From assembly GCA_017632155.1 (NCBI GenBank), contig JAGBRZ010000178.1, positions 1 to 7,016 of the forward strand: a DNA stretch of 7,016 bases, written 5' to 3'. Position numbers and translations under genes: made by a program. The notes beneath the pieces are model-generated. The model worked only from the letters and a program-made list of their open reading frames with translations. It was not told where the DNA came from and ran no database searches. This DNA is from Clostridia bacterium. Lineage in GTDB: Bacteria; Bacillota_A; Clostridia; Oscillospirales; CAG-272. This document shows positions 1-5,864 of this stretch, piece by piece; the stretch's first letter is position 1, and each line of letters begins with the position of its first letter.

Positions 1-3
1 AGT

Positions 4-309
4 ATGAATATCAGAAGAGACGATACCGTCATCGTTCTTTCCGGTGACGACAAGGGCGTAAAGGGAAAGGTTATTGCCGTTTCCCCCAAGGAAGATAAGG
101 TAATCGTGGAAAAGGTAAACGTTATCCACAAGCACGTTAAGCCCCGCAAGCAGGGTGAAGTAGGCGGAATTATCGACGCTGAAGGCGCAATTTATGCGTC
201 TAAGGTTGCTCTTTACTGCTCCAAGTGCGGTAAGGGCGTAAGAGTCAAGGTTAAAGACGTTGACGGCAAAAAGGTACGTGTCTGCGCAAAGTGCGGACAG
301 GAACTTTAA
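4..309 (+). CDS. rplX: 50S ribosomal protein L24
   Basis: L24 is an assembly-initiating protein of the large subunit; it binds the 5' domain of 23S rRNA and lies near the peptide exit tunnel. The 101-residue product is about the usual length. The N-terminal KOW region (residues about 5-32, DDTVIVLSGDDKGVKGKV) is followed by the typical family stretch VNVIHKHVKPRKQGEVGGI at residues 39-56. The C-terminal half carries two CxxC pairs (C72/C75 and C94/C97), which look like a small zinc ribbon, as in many Gram-positive L24 proteins. The ATG lies only 3 bases into the window, so its ribosome binding site cannot be seen; the start is chosen because the protein begins like other L24s. The next gene, rplE, follows after 16 bases. 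In spc operons the gene before this one is normally rplN. Confidence 0.97.
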   Translation: MNIRRDDTVIVLSGDDKGVKGKVIAVSPKEDKVIVEKVNVIHKHVKPRKQGEVGGIIDAEGAIYASKVALYCSKCGKGVRVKVKDVDGKKVRVCAKCGQEL

Positions 310-325
310 TGGGAGGTAATGACTA

Positions 326-865
326 ATGGCACGAATGAAAGATATGTACAAAGCCGAGGTTGCACCCGCTCTTATGAAGAAGTTCGAGTACAAGAGCTCG
401 ATGCAGATCCCTAAGCTTGACAAGATCGTAATCAACTGCGGTGTTGGCGAGGCTAAGGACAACTCTAAGGCACTTGACGCAGTAATCGGCGACCTGTCTC
501 TGATCTCCGGTCAGAAGGCAGTTCCCACCTACGCTAAGAAGTCGGTTGCAAACTTCAAGCTCCGTGAGGGCACGAAGATTGGTGCAAAGGTAACTCTCCG
601 TGGCGACAAGATGTATGAGTTTGTAGACAGACTCTTCAACTTCGCGCTCCCCAGAGTTCGTGACTTCAAGGGAATCAACCCCAACGCATTCGACGGTAGA
701 GGAAACTACGCGCTCGGTCTGAAAGAGCAGCTGATCTTCCCCGAAATCGAGTACGACAAGGTTGACAAGATCCGCGGTATGGATATCTGCTTCGTCACCA
801 CGGCAAACACCGACGAAGAGGCAAGAGAGCTCCTCAAGCTGATGGGCGCTCCCTTCGCAAACTAA
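326..865 (+). CDS. rplE: 50S ribosomal protein L5
   Basis: L5 belongs to the central protuberance of the large subunit; it binds 5S rRNA together with L18 and contacts S13 and P-site tRNA. The 179-residue product is exactly the usual length. Diagnostic stretches are [16 protein letters not shown] (residues about 28-43), the [22 protein letters not shown] block in the middle, and [20 protein letters not shown] towards the C-terminus. A GGGAGG site at 311-316 lies 9 bases before the ATG and fixes the start. It sits 16 bases after rplX and 17 bases before rpsN, so coupling within the operon is likely. Nothing unusual was seen. Confidence 0.98.
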   Translation: MARMKDMYKAEVAPALMKKFEYKSSMQIPKLDKIVINCGVGEAKDNSKALDAVIGDLSLISGQKAVPTYAKKSVANFKLREGTKIGAKVTLRGDKMYEFVDRLFNFALPRVRDFKGINPNAFDGRGNYALGLKEQLIFPEIEYDKVDKIRGMDICFVTTANTDEEARELLKLMGAPFAN

Positions 866-882
866 TCAGGAGGTAAGGAAAG

Positions 883-1068
883 ATGGCAAAGAAGGCTATG
901 ATTTTGAAGCAGCAGAAGGCACAGAAGTTCTCCACCAGAGAGTACAACCGTTGCAAGATCTGCGGCCGTCCCCACGCTTATCTCCGCAAGTACGGCATCT
1001 GCCGTATCTGCTTCCGTGAGCTCGCATACAAGGGCGAGATCCCCGGAGTAAAGAAAGCAAGCTGGTAA
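883..1068 (+). CDS. rpsN: 30S ribosomal protein S14, zinc-binding (type Z)
   Basis: S14 is a head protein of the small subunit, near the A and P sites and next to S3 and S10. This is the short zinc form: 61 residues with C24, C27, C40 and C43 in a CxxC-x12-CxxC arrangement (RCKICGRP and GICRICFRE). The family ending [11 protein letters not shown] is intact. An AGGAGG site at 868-873 precedes the ATG by 9 bases. The presence of the zinc form in the spc operon is typical of Bacillota and a few other phyla, whereas the long zinc-free form (about 89-101 residues) is typical of Proteobacteria. It is followed by an unusually long gap before rpsH. Confidence 0.98.
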   Translation: MAKKAMILKQQKAQKFSTREYNRCKICGRPHAYLRKYGICRICFRELAYKGEIPGVKKASW

Positions 1069-1263
1069 TTCGGCTTTATTTGAGGAAAGAGGGTTTCAAG
1101 GCTTTCGGGCTTTGAATCCACTCCGACTCAAAGTTTTCCGAGAAATCGGAAACCCCCTAAACGTACGGTAGGAAGCGAATCTGAGGATGCGCTTAACCCC
1201 CGAACCGCCGCCACAATCTGTGGCAGCAAGAAAAAATAACTTGCATACAGGAGGATAAAAATT
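1069..1263 (+). promoter_or_regulatory. Structured 195-base rpsN-rpsH gap, candidate cis-regulatory RNA
   Basis: The gap contains no convincing gene but strong inverted repeats in series. Hairpin 1 is 1092-1102 with 1109-1119 (10 of 11 positions pair, including one G-U). Hairpin 2 is 1135-1141 with 1146-1152: seven perfect pairs closed by a GAAA (GNRA) tetraloop. Hairpin 3 is 1173-1181 with 1186-1194, one A-G mismatch and loop TGAG. Hairpin 4 is 1210-1215 with 1219-1224 (GCCACA/TGTGGC). Hairpin 5 is 1226-1230 with 1240-1244 (GCAAG/CTTGC) around an A-rich loop, ending just before the rpsH ribosome binding site. Alternative pairings exist: 1091-1097 with 1149-1155, and CTTTGA (1110-1115) with TCAAAG (1128-1133). 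No U-run follows any stem, so an intrinsic terminator is not supported. The structures are seen; a regulatory role, perhaps feedback by S8, is inference. A dispersed palindromic repeat is the main alternative. Confidence 0.5.
1187..1258 (+). CDS. Possible 23-residue leader ORF upstream of rpsH
   Basis: An ATG at 1187 opens a 23-codon frame reading [20 protein letters not shown] followed by TGG. Its TAA stop (1256-1258) lies right after the rpsH ribosome binding site (AGGAGG, 1249-1254) and 5 bases before the rpsH ATG. This placement would suit translational coupling, and the PEPPP run is the kind of proline stretch that slows ribosomes lacking EF-P. Its own ribosome binding site is poor: AGGAAG at 1170-1175 is 11 bases away and GAGG at 1183-1186 abuts the ATG. 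The frame also runs through hairpins 4 and 5. I do not recognise the peptide, and a chance ORF of this length is quite likely. Confidence 0.2.
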   Translation: MRLTPEPPPQSVAARKNNLHTGG

Positions 1264-1662
1264 ATGCAAATGTCAGACGTAATCGCCGATATGCTCACGA
1301 GAATCAGAAATGCAAACGATGCAAAGCATGCAACCGTGGACATTCCGGCATCCAACATGAAGAAAGCAATCGCTGAGATCCTCGTTGAGGAAGGCTACGT
1401 AAAGAGCTACCAGGTCATCGAGGACGGTAAGCAGGGTGTCATCCGTGTCACGCTGAAGTACGCTGCCGGCAAGCAGAAGGTTATCCGCGGTATCCGCCGC
1501 GTATCCAAGCCCGGTCTTCGTATTTACGCAGGCTACGAGGAAATGCCCAAGGTGATGAACGGACTCGGAATCGCAATCGTTTCCACGTCCAAGGGAATTA
1601 TGACCGACAAGAAGGCTCGCGCTACCAAGATCGGTGGCGAAGTTCTTGCTTTCGTTTGGTAA
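1264..1662 (+). CDS. rpsH: 30S ribosomal protein S8
   Basis: S8 is a primary small-subunit assembly protein that binds helix 21 of 16S rRNA in the platform. In E. coli it is also the translational repressor of the spc operon. The 132-residue product has the usual length and start ([18 protein letters not shown]) and the C-terminal family motif [14 protein letters not shown] followed by GGEVLAFVW. The ATG at 1264 is preferred over the ATG at 1270 because AGGAGG at 1249-1254 is 9 bases from the first and 15 from the second. The 195-base structured gap upstream is the odd feature of this gene; rplF follows after 15 bases. Confidence 0.98.
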   Translation: MQMSDVIADMLTRIRNANDAKHATVDIPASNMKKAIAEILVEEGYVKSYQVIEDGKQGVIRVTLKYAAGKQKVIRGIRRVSKPGLRIYAGYEEMPKVMNGLGIAIVSTSKGIMTDKKARATKIGGEVLAFVW

Positions 1663-1677
1663 TAGGAGGTAATTGAA

Positions 1678-2250
1678 ATGTCTAGAATTGGAAGAATGCC
1701 GATTACCGTTCCCGCAGGTGTTACCGTCACCATTGCTGAGAACAACGTTGTAACGGTCAAGGGACCGCTTGGAACTCTCACTGAATCGTTTAACAGCCGT
1801 ATGATGATAAAGCTGGAAGGCAACGAGCTCACCGTTACTCGTCCCACCGACGAGAAGGAAGACAGAAGCCTTCACGGTCTGACCCGCGCACTGCTCAACA
1901 ACATGGTTGTTGGTGTAACGCAGGGCTTTAGCAAGACGCTGGAGATCATCGGTGTCGGATATAAGGCTGCAAAGGTTGGCAAGACCGTTGAGCTTTACCT
2001 CGGACACTCGCTGCTGGCAAACGGCAAGCCTCAGGCAGCTTACTGCATTGAGGAGCCGGAAGGACTGACCCTTGAGGTCGCTGAAAAGGCAGTACCGATC
2101 ACCATCACTGTTAAGGGAATTAACAAGCAGGCAGTCGGGCAGATGGCAGCCGTCATCAGAAGCAAGAGACCGCCTGAACCTTATCATGGTAAGGGTGTTA
2201 AATATTCCGACGAGAGAGTTCGCCGTAAAGCCGGAAAAGCCGGTAAGTAA
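1678..2250 (+). CDS. rplF: 50S ribosomal protein L6
   Basis: L6 lies near the base of the L7/L12 stalk, binds the sarcin-ricin region of 23S rRNA and supports elongation-factor function. The 190-residue product has the expected start MSRIGRMPITVPAGV, the first L6 repeat (residues about 10-82), the family block VTQGFSKTLEIIGVGYKA at the domain junction, and the C-terminal signature GKGVKYSDERVRRKAGKAGK. It is roughly 10 residues longer than common L6 proteins (about 178-180). The extra length appears to be an insertion around residues 111-123 (SLLANGKPQAAYC), where most relatives have a short turn after LGYSH. AGGAGG at 1664-1669 precedes the ATG by 8 bases. Downstream, rplR begins 18 bases after the stop. 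Confidence 0.97.
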   Translation: MSRIGRMPITVPAGVTVTIAENNVVTVKGPLGTLTESFNSRMMIKLEGNELTVTRPTDEKEDRSLHGLTRALLNNMVVGVTQGFSKTLEIIGVGYKAAKVGKTVELYLGHSLLANGKPQAAYCIEEPEGLTLEVAEKAVPITITVKGINKQAVGQMAAVIRSKRPPEPYHGKGVKYSDERVRRKAGKAGK

Positions 2251-2268
2251 TGAAAGGAGTAGAAGATC

Positions 2269-2628
2269 ATGGTATCGAGAAAAGACGCAAATAAGGCTCG
2301 TCTTAAGAGACATAAGAGAGTCAGAGCAAAAATTTCGGGCACTGCTGCTCGTCCTCGTCTGTGCGTTTACCGTTCCAATGCGAACATCAGAGCGCAGATC
2401 ATTGACGACGTTGCAGGCGTAACTTTGGTTTCTGCTTCTACCCATGAAAAGGATTTTGAGGGTAACGGCGGAAATAAGGCAGCTGCAAAGTGGGTCGGTC
2501 AGAAGATCGGCGAGCGTGCAGTCGCAAAGGGTATCACCGAAGTCGTATTCGACCGCGGCGGCTATCTTTATCACGGACGTGTATCGGAATTGGCTGACGG
2601 CGCTCGCGAGAGCGGCCTGAAGTTCTGA
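2269..2628 (+). CDS. rplR: 50S ribosomal protein L18
   Basis: L18 binds 5S rRNA and, with L5, joins it to the central protuberance. The 119-residue product is the standard bacterial length. The basic N-terminal tail (residues 1-22, [19 protein letters not shown]) precedes the folded domain with [20 protein letters not shown] and the family C-terminus [20 protein letters not shown] ending in REGLKF-like RESGLKF. The ribosome binding site is AAAGGAG at 2253-2259, 9 bases before the ATG. Its stop codon falls inside an inverted repeat (2625-2644), and a 79-base gap separates it from rpsE. Confidence 0.98.
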   Translation: MVSRKDANKARLKRHKRVRAKISGTAARPRLCVYRSNANIRAQIIDDVAGVTLVSASTHEKDFEGNGGNKAAAKWVGQKIGERAVAKGITEVVFDRGGYLYHGRVSELADGARESGLKF

Positions 2629-2644
2629 TTGCTTCTGCAATCAG
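2625..2644 (+). repeat. Perfect inverted repeat over the rplR stop codon
   Basis: CTGATTGC (2625-2632) and GCAATCAG (2637-2644) form eight perfect pairs around a TTCT loop, and the rplR TGA (2626-2628) sits in the left arm. No run of T follows (the next bases are TCCGGTTTGT), so this is not a standard intrinsic terminator. It might act as an mRNA-stabilising or weakly attenuating hairpin; that is inference. Confidence 0.45.
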
Positions 2645-2658
2645 TCCGGTTTGTACAC

Positions 2659-2688
2659 TGTTCAACACACAAAAATTTGTATTGAACA
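2659..2688 (+). promoter_or_regulatory. Hairpin just upstream of the rpsE ribosome binding site
   Basis: TGTTCAA (2659-2665) pairs with TTGAACA (2682-2688), and an inner stem ACAA (2669-2672) with TTGT (2677-2680) stacks on it across a small asymmetric internal loop. The hairpin ends 7 bases before the AGGAGG of rpsE (2696-2701). The symmetry is visible in the sequence. It could tune rpsE translation or be the operator-like symmetry of a DNA site. I found no convincing -35/-10 pair around it. Confidence 0.35.
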
Positions 2689-2707
2689 CAATTTCAGGAG
2701 GAAAAAC

Positions 2708-3211
2708 ATGGCAAACAAAATTAACCCGGCAGAGCTGGATCTTCATGAGCAGCTCGTCGCGCTGAACCGTGTTTCCAAGACCGTTAAAGGTGGTCGTGTC
2801 GCCCGTTTCGCAGCTCTGATGGTTGTCGGTGACGGAAACGGTCACGTTGGCGTAGGACTTGGAAAGGCTGCTGAGGTTCCCGAGGCAATCCGCAAGGGAA
2901 TCGAAGACGCAAAGAAAAATATGATTACTGTTTCCCTGAAGGGATCCACCATCCCCCACGAGGTCGTTGGTGTATACGGCGCAGGTAAGGTTCTTCTGAA
3001 GCCCGCCGCTCCCGGTACGGGTATCATTGCCGGTGGCAAGGTGAGAATGGTTCTGGAGGCAGTTGGTATTTCGAACATTCGTGCGAAGTGCCTGCGCTCC
3101 AACAATCCTACCAACGTCGTAAAGGCAACGATCGCAGGTCTTGAGGCTCTCCGTTCTGCGGAAGAGGTTGCAAAGATCCGCGACATTTCGGTAGAACAGG
3201 TCAAAGGCTAA
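2708..3211 (+). CDS. rpsE: 30S ribosomal protein S5
   Basis: S5 sits on the back of the small subunit near S4 and S8. It contributes to decoding accuracy and to the mRNA entry helicase, and its N-terminal loop is the classic site of spectinomycin-resistance changes. The 167-residue product has the double-stranded-RNA-binding-like N-terminal domain (residues about 13-75, with [24 protein letters not shown] read as two adjoining pieces, 22-36 and 37-45) and the C-terminal S5 domain with [20 protein letters not shown] at 99-118 and [11 protein letters not shown] at 131-141. AGGAGG at 2696-2701 is 6 bases before this ATG, which fixes the start; an upstream in-frame TTG at 2651 has no such site. 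No spectinomycin-resistance claim can be made from the sequence. rpmD begins 14 bases after the stop. Confidence 0.98.
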   Translation: MANKINPAELDLHEQLVALNRVSKTVKGGRVARFAALMVVGDGNGHVGVGLGKAAEVPEAIRKGIEDAKKNMITVSLKGSTIPHEVVGVYGAGKVLLKPAAPGTGIIAGGKVRMVLEAVGISNIRAKCLRSNNPTNVVKATIAGLEALRSAEEVAKIRDISVEQVKG

Positions 3212-3225
3212 GGAGGGAATTGACA

Positions 3226-3399
3226 ATGAAGAAAGTAATTCTCGTAAAGAGCCTGATCGGCGCAAAGCCCAACCAGAAGGCAACGGCAAAGTCGCTCGGA
3301 CTTGTGAAGATCGGTGATAGCATTGTTCACGAGGACAATGCAGTCTTGGCAGGTAAGGTCAAAGTGATCTCGCACCTGGTCAAGGTTGAAAACGCATAA
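3226..3399 (+). CDS. rpmD: 50S ribosomal protein L30
   Basis: L30 is a small protein of the large subunit found between S5 and L15 in most bacterial spc operons. The 57-residue product begins MKKVILVKSLIGAKPNQKAT and continues with SLGLVKIGDSIVHEDNA and a C-terminal VISHLVKVENA. These match the family's ferredoxin-like fold, including the K-T/A-LGL-K signature and the NxxxxGxxxxVxHLVxV ending. The length is typical for bacteria (about 57-61). AGGAGGG at 3211-3217 starts on the last base of the rpsE stop and lies 8 bases before the ATG. The gene's TAA stop runs directly into the GGAGG used by rplO, so the three genes are tightly linked. Confidence 0.97.
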   Translation: MKKVILVKSLIGAKPNQKATAKSLGLVKIGDSIVHEDNAVLAGKVKVISHLVKVENA

Positions 3400-3411
3400 G
3401 GAGGCAGTGAT

Positions 3412-3852
3412 ATGAAACTGAACGAACTTTCTCCTGCGTACGGATCCGCAAAGGATTCTTACCGCAAGGGTAGAGGCCCCGGATCCGGTAACGGTAAGAC
3501 CGCCGGTAAGGGACACAAGGGTCAGAACGCACGCTCCGGCGGCGGAGTAAGACCCGGATTTGAGGGAGGACAGCTTCCTCTTTACAGAAAGCTTCCCAAG
3601 AGAGGCTTCAAGAACAGATTCGCTGTAAACTACACGATCATCAACGTTTCGGATCTCAACAAGTTTGAGGACGGAGCAGTGATCGATATCGAGGTACTGA
3701 AGGCTGCTAAGCTCGTTCGCAAGGAGCTGGACGGTCTGAAGGTTCTCGGCGGCGGCGAGCTGACCAAAAAACTCACTGTCAAAGCGACAGTCTTTTCGGC
3801 AACTGCCAAGGAAAAGATAGAAGCAGCAGGTGGAAAGACTGAGGAGGTATAA
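3412..3852 (+). CDS. rplO: 50S ribosomal protein L15
   Basis: L15 is a late-assembly protein of the large subunit whose long glycine- and arginine-rich N-terminal arm threads through 23S rRNA. The 146-residue product is of standard length. The N-terminus [20 protein letters not shown] is followed by the Gly/Lys-rich arm (residues about 19-48, [20 protein letters not shown], then [14 protein letters not shown]) and the basic patch [10 protein letters not shown]. The C-terminal globular part holds the family sequence [16 protein letters not shown]. The ribosome binding site is AGGAGG across the rpmD stop, about 8 bases upstream. Its last codons contain the AGGAGG (3842-3847) used by secY. Confidence 0.98.
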   Translation: MKLNELSPAYGSAKDSYRKGRGPGSGNGKTAGKGHKGQNARSGGGVRPGFEGGQLPLYRKLPKRGFKNRFAVNYTIINVSDLNKFEDGAVIDIEVLKAAKLVRKELDGLKVLGGGELTKKLTVKATVFSATAKEKIEAAGGKTEEV

Positions 3853-3854
3853 GG

Positions 3855-5189
3855 ATGTTCAAGACGCTGAAAAACGCTTGGAGAATTCCGGAGCTCAAGA
3901 AGAAGCTCCTCTTCACATTGCTTATCGTCGTCCTTTACCGTTTGGGTGCGAACATCCCCGTTCCTTACGTTGATCCCGCTATTTTCAAAGAAGCAAGTGC
4001 CGTCGCAGGTGGCACCATCCTCACCTTCCTGAACATGCTTTCGGGCGAAGCGCTCGGTAAAGCAACGCTCTTGGCTTTGGGCGTATCTCCGTACATTACG
4101 GCGTCCATCGTCATTCAGCTTCTGACCGTTGCATTCCCCAATTCCTTGGGCAAATGGTCGAAGGACGGAGCAGAGGGAAGAAAGAAGATTACCGCACTGA
4201 CCCGTATCGTTACCGTTGTACTGGCACTTGTCACGGCAATCGGTTACGCAATCTACCTGAAAAACGGTGGAACGGGCACGGGAACTTTCCTGACGGTGGA
4301 TGAGCCTACCTTCTTCCACTATGCCGTGATCGTAATGTGCTATTGCGCAGGTGCGGCACTCGTTATGTGGATGGCAGAGAAGATCAACGAGTCAGGTATC
4401 GGAAACGGTATCTCGATCATCCTGTTCGCAAACATCATCGCAGGCATGTTCTCGATGATTGGTACCTTGTGGTACAATGTATTCCCCTTGGGTGGCTTCA
4501 AGGGCTTCCAGTGGGTCGGACTGATCTGCTCGATCGCATCGATCATCATCCTTCTCGGAATGATCATGCTCATCGTTTGGATGTCCGATGCTGAAAGAAG
4601 AATTCCGATCCAGTACGCAAAGCGCGTGGTCGGAAGAAAAATGTATGGCGGTCAGAATACGAACCTGCCGCTGAAGGACAATATGTCGGGCGTTATGCCG
4701 ATTATCTTCGCAAACTCGATCGTGGCAATCCTGCCTACCATTGCAAGCTTTATGAAGCCCAATGGCTTTACGAACTTTGTGAACAATTGGTTTAACTATA
4801 ACACTTGGCCTTACTTCGGCGTATTTCTGGTTCTTTTGATCGCGTTCGCATACTTCTACGTCGCTATTTCCTTCAACCCCGTAGAGGTAGCAAACAACAT
4901 CAAGAACAACGGCGGTGCAATCCCCGGAATTCGTTCGGGCAGACCTACGGTGGAATTCATCAAGAAGGTACTGAACCGAATCACGCTGGTTGGCGCTCTG
5001 CTGGTTGCGTTCATCGCGTGCTTCCCGATGATCGTCAACAACATCTCGGTTATGTTCAACTTCACGGGCTTCGCTGCTCTGGCATTCGGTGGCTCGTCGA
5101 TGATGATTATGGTCGGTGTTGCACTTGAAACGACTCGTGAGCTCGAGGCACAGATGACGCTCAGAAACTACAAGGGCTTCCTTGATTGA
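3855..5189 (+). CDS. secY: Preprotein translocase channel subunit SecY
   Basis: SecY is the pore of the SecYEG channel in the plasma membrane; it works with SecA for secreted proteins and with SRP/FtsY for membrane proteins. The 444-residue product (E. coli 443) shows ten hydrophobic segments at about residues 18-33, 75-93, 114-134, 152-173, 183-203, 217-243, 279-299, 318-340, 373-394 and 400-423. Landmarks are the signal-binding segment ALGVSPYITASIVIQLL (74-90), the cytoplasmic loop AERRIPIQYAKRVVGRK (246-262), and the SecA-contacting C5 loop with IPGIRSGRPT, whose R360 matches the essential arginine of E. coli R357. The start lies 2 bases after rplO, and its AGGAGG is inside rplO, so translation is almost certainly coupled. 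The usual IRPG of the C5 loop reads IRSG here, a mild variation. adk follows after 27 bases. Confidence 0.98.
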   Translation: MFKTLKNAWRIPELKKKLLFTLLIVVLYRLGANIPVPYVDPAIFKEASAVAGGTILTFLNMLSGEALGKATLLALGVSPYITASIVIQLLTVAFPNSLGKWSKDGAEGRKKITALTRIVTVVLALVTAIGYAIYLKNGGTGTGTFLTVDEPTFFHYAVIVMCYCAGAALVMWMAEKINESGIGNGISIILFANIIAGMFSMIGTLWYNVFPLGGFKGFQWVGLICSIASIIILLGMIMLIVWMSDAERRIPIQYAKRVVGRKMYGGQNTNLPLKDNMSGVMPIIFANSIVAILPTIASFMKPNGFTNFVNNWFNYNTWPYFGVFLVLLIAFAYFYVAISFNPVEVANNIKNNGGAIPGIRSGRPTVEFIKKVLNRITLVGALLVAFIACFPMIVNNISVMFNFTGFAALAFGGSSMMIMVGVALETTRELEAQMTLRNYKGFLD

Positions 5190-5216
5190 TTCCGAACAAA
5201 CCAATTGGAGGAACAC

Positions 5217-5858
5217 ATGAGATTAATCATTATGGGTGCTCCCGGCGCGGGAAAAGGAACCCAATCCGAAAAGATTTCCGCGAAATGGAACATTCCAGCA
5301 GTTTCTACGGGTGATATGCTTCGTGCAGCCGTAAAGGAAGGTACGCCGATGGGCGTAACCGCAAAGTCCTTTATGGATGCGGGACAGCTGGTGCCCGATG
5401 AGGTTGTCATCGGAATTATTAAAGATTATCTTTCGTCGGAGAAATGCGCAAACGGCTTTATTCTCGACGGCTTCCCCCGCTCGATCCCTCAGGCAGAGGC
5501 GCTCGACGCAATGGGTGTGAAGATCGACGCTGTACTCAGCATCGAGGTCGCAGATGAAAAGATCGTAGAGAGAATGAGTGGACGCAGAATCTGCTCGTCC
5601 TGCGGCGCATCCTATCACGTAGCCTATAAGGCTCCTAAGACTGAAGGTATTTGTGACAACTGCGGCTCGGCGCTCTATATCAGAGATGACGACGCGGCAG
5701 AAACGGTGCTCAAGCGCCTGACGACTTATCACAACACGACCGAGCCGCTGAAGGATTACTACGCGGCAAAGGATCTTTTGATCTGCGTCGAGGGTTGTGA
5801 AGAGGTCGCAGACACAACAGCGGCCGTAATGAGTGCGCTCTCGAAATTTGAGGCGTAA
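5217..5858 (+). CDS. adk: Adenylate kinase, zinc-LID type
   Basis: This cytosolic enzyme converts ATP plus AMP to two ADP and keeps the adenylate pool in balance. The 213-residue product has the P-loop GAPGAGKGT (residues 7-15), the AMP-site STGDMLR (30-36), and LDGFPR (83-88). Its long-form LID domain has C126/C129 and C146/C149, a four-cysteine zinc site typical of Gram-positive enzymes. The block RDDDAAETVLKRL follows (156-168). The residue before that arginine is isoleucine (LYIRDD), where many relatives have glutamine (LxQRxDD). The ATG at 5217 is chosen because GGAGG at 5207-5211 lies 5 bases upstream; a TTG at 5205 would overlap this site. It sits between secY and map, the common arrangement in Bacillota. 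Confidence 0.97.
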   Translation: MRLIIMGAPGAGKGTQSEKISAKWNIPAVSTGDMLRAAVKEGTPMGVTAKSFMDAGQLVPDEVVIGIIKDYLSSEKCANGFILDGFPRSIPQAEALDAMGVKIDAVLSIEVADEKIVERMSGRRICSSCGASYHVAYKAPKTEGICDNCGSALYIRDDDAAETVLKRLTTYHNTTEPLKDYYAAKDLLICVEGCEEVADTTAAVMSALSKFEA

Positions 5859-5864
5859 GGCTCT

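Noticed and set aside
1092..1119. tRNA-like look of the sequence around GGGCTTTGAATCC
   Set aside because: It vaguely recalls a T-arm, but there is no acceptor pairing, anticodon arm or D-arm at the right distances.
1084..1239. Stop-free + strand stretch of about 51 codons inside the rpsN-rpsH gap
   Set aside because: It contains no ATG, GTG or TTG start in frame and no ribosome binding site; the openness is probably chance.
1205..1240. Possible intrinsic terminator formed by GCCACA/TGTGGC
   Set aside because: The stem is followed by an A-rich run on the + strand, not T; on the - strand the T-run comes before the stem, not after it.
1128..1358. Frame of 76 codons on the - strand crossing the rpsN-rpsH gap
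   Set aside because: It is hydrophobic in its first half, but it starts inside rpsH in antisense, has no AGGAGG-like site before its ATG and resembles no family I know.
1273..2640. Long open frame of 455 codons on the - strand, opposite rpsH, rplF and rplR
   Set aside because: It is a codon-bias shadow of three certain + strand genes. Its translation is a Ser/Leu/Cys-rich mixture without a recognisable domain, and no ribosome binding site was noted. The similar - strand frames at 2534-3289, 3630-4319, 4392-5216 and 5223-6095 are rejected for the same reason.
2651..2690. Internal promoter in the rplR-rpsE gap
   Set aside because: TTGTAC and TTCAAC could pass as -35 boxes, but no acceptable -10 box lies 16-18 bases downstream of either.
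2651..2707. TTG at 2651 as an earlier rpsE start
   Set aside because: It lies within the intergenic hairpins, has no ribosome binding site and would add a tail absent from S5 proteins; AGGAGG at 2696-2701 selects the ATG at 2708.
5205..5216. TTG at 5205 as an earlier adk start
   Set aside because: The codon overlaps the GGAGG site itself, and Adk proteins begin at the MRLIIMGAPG methionine.
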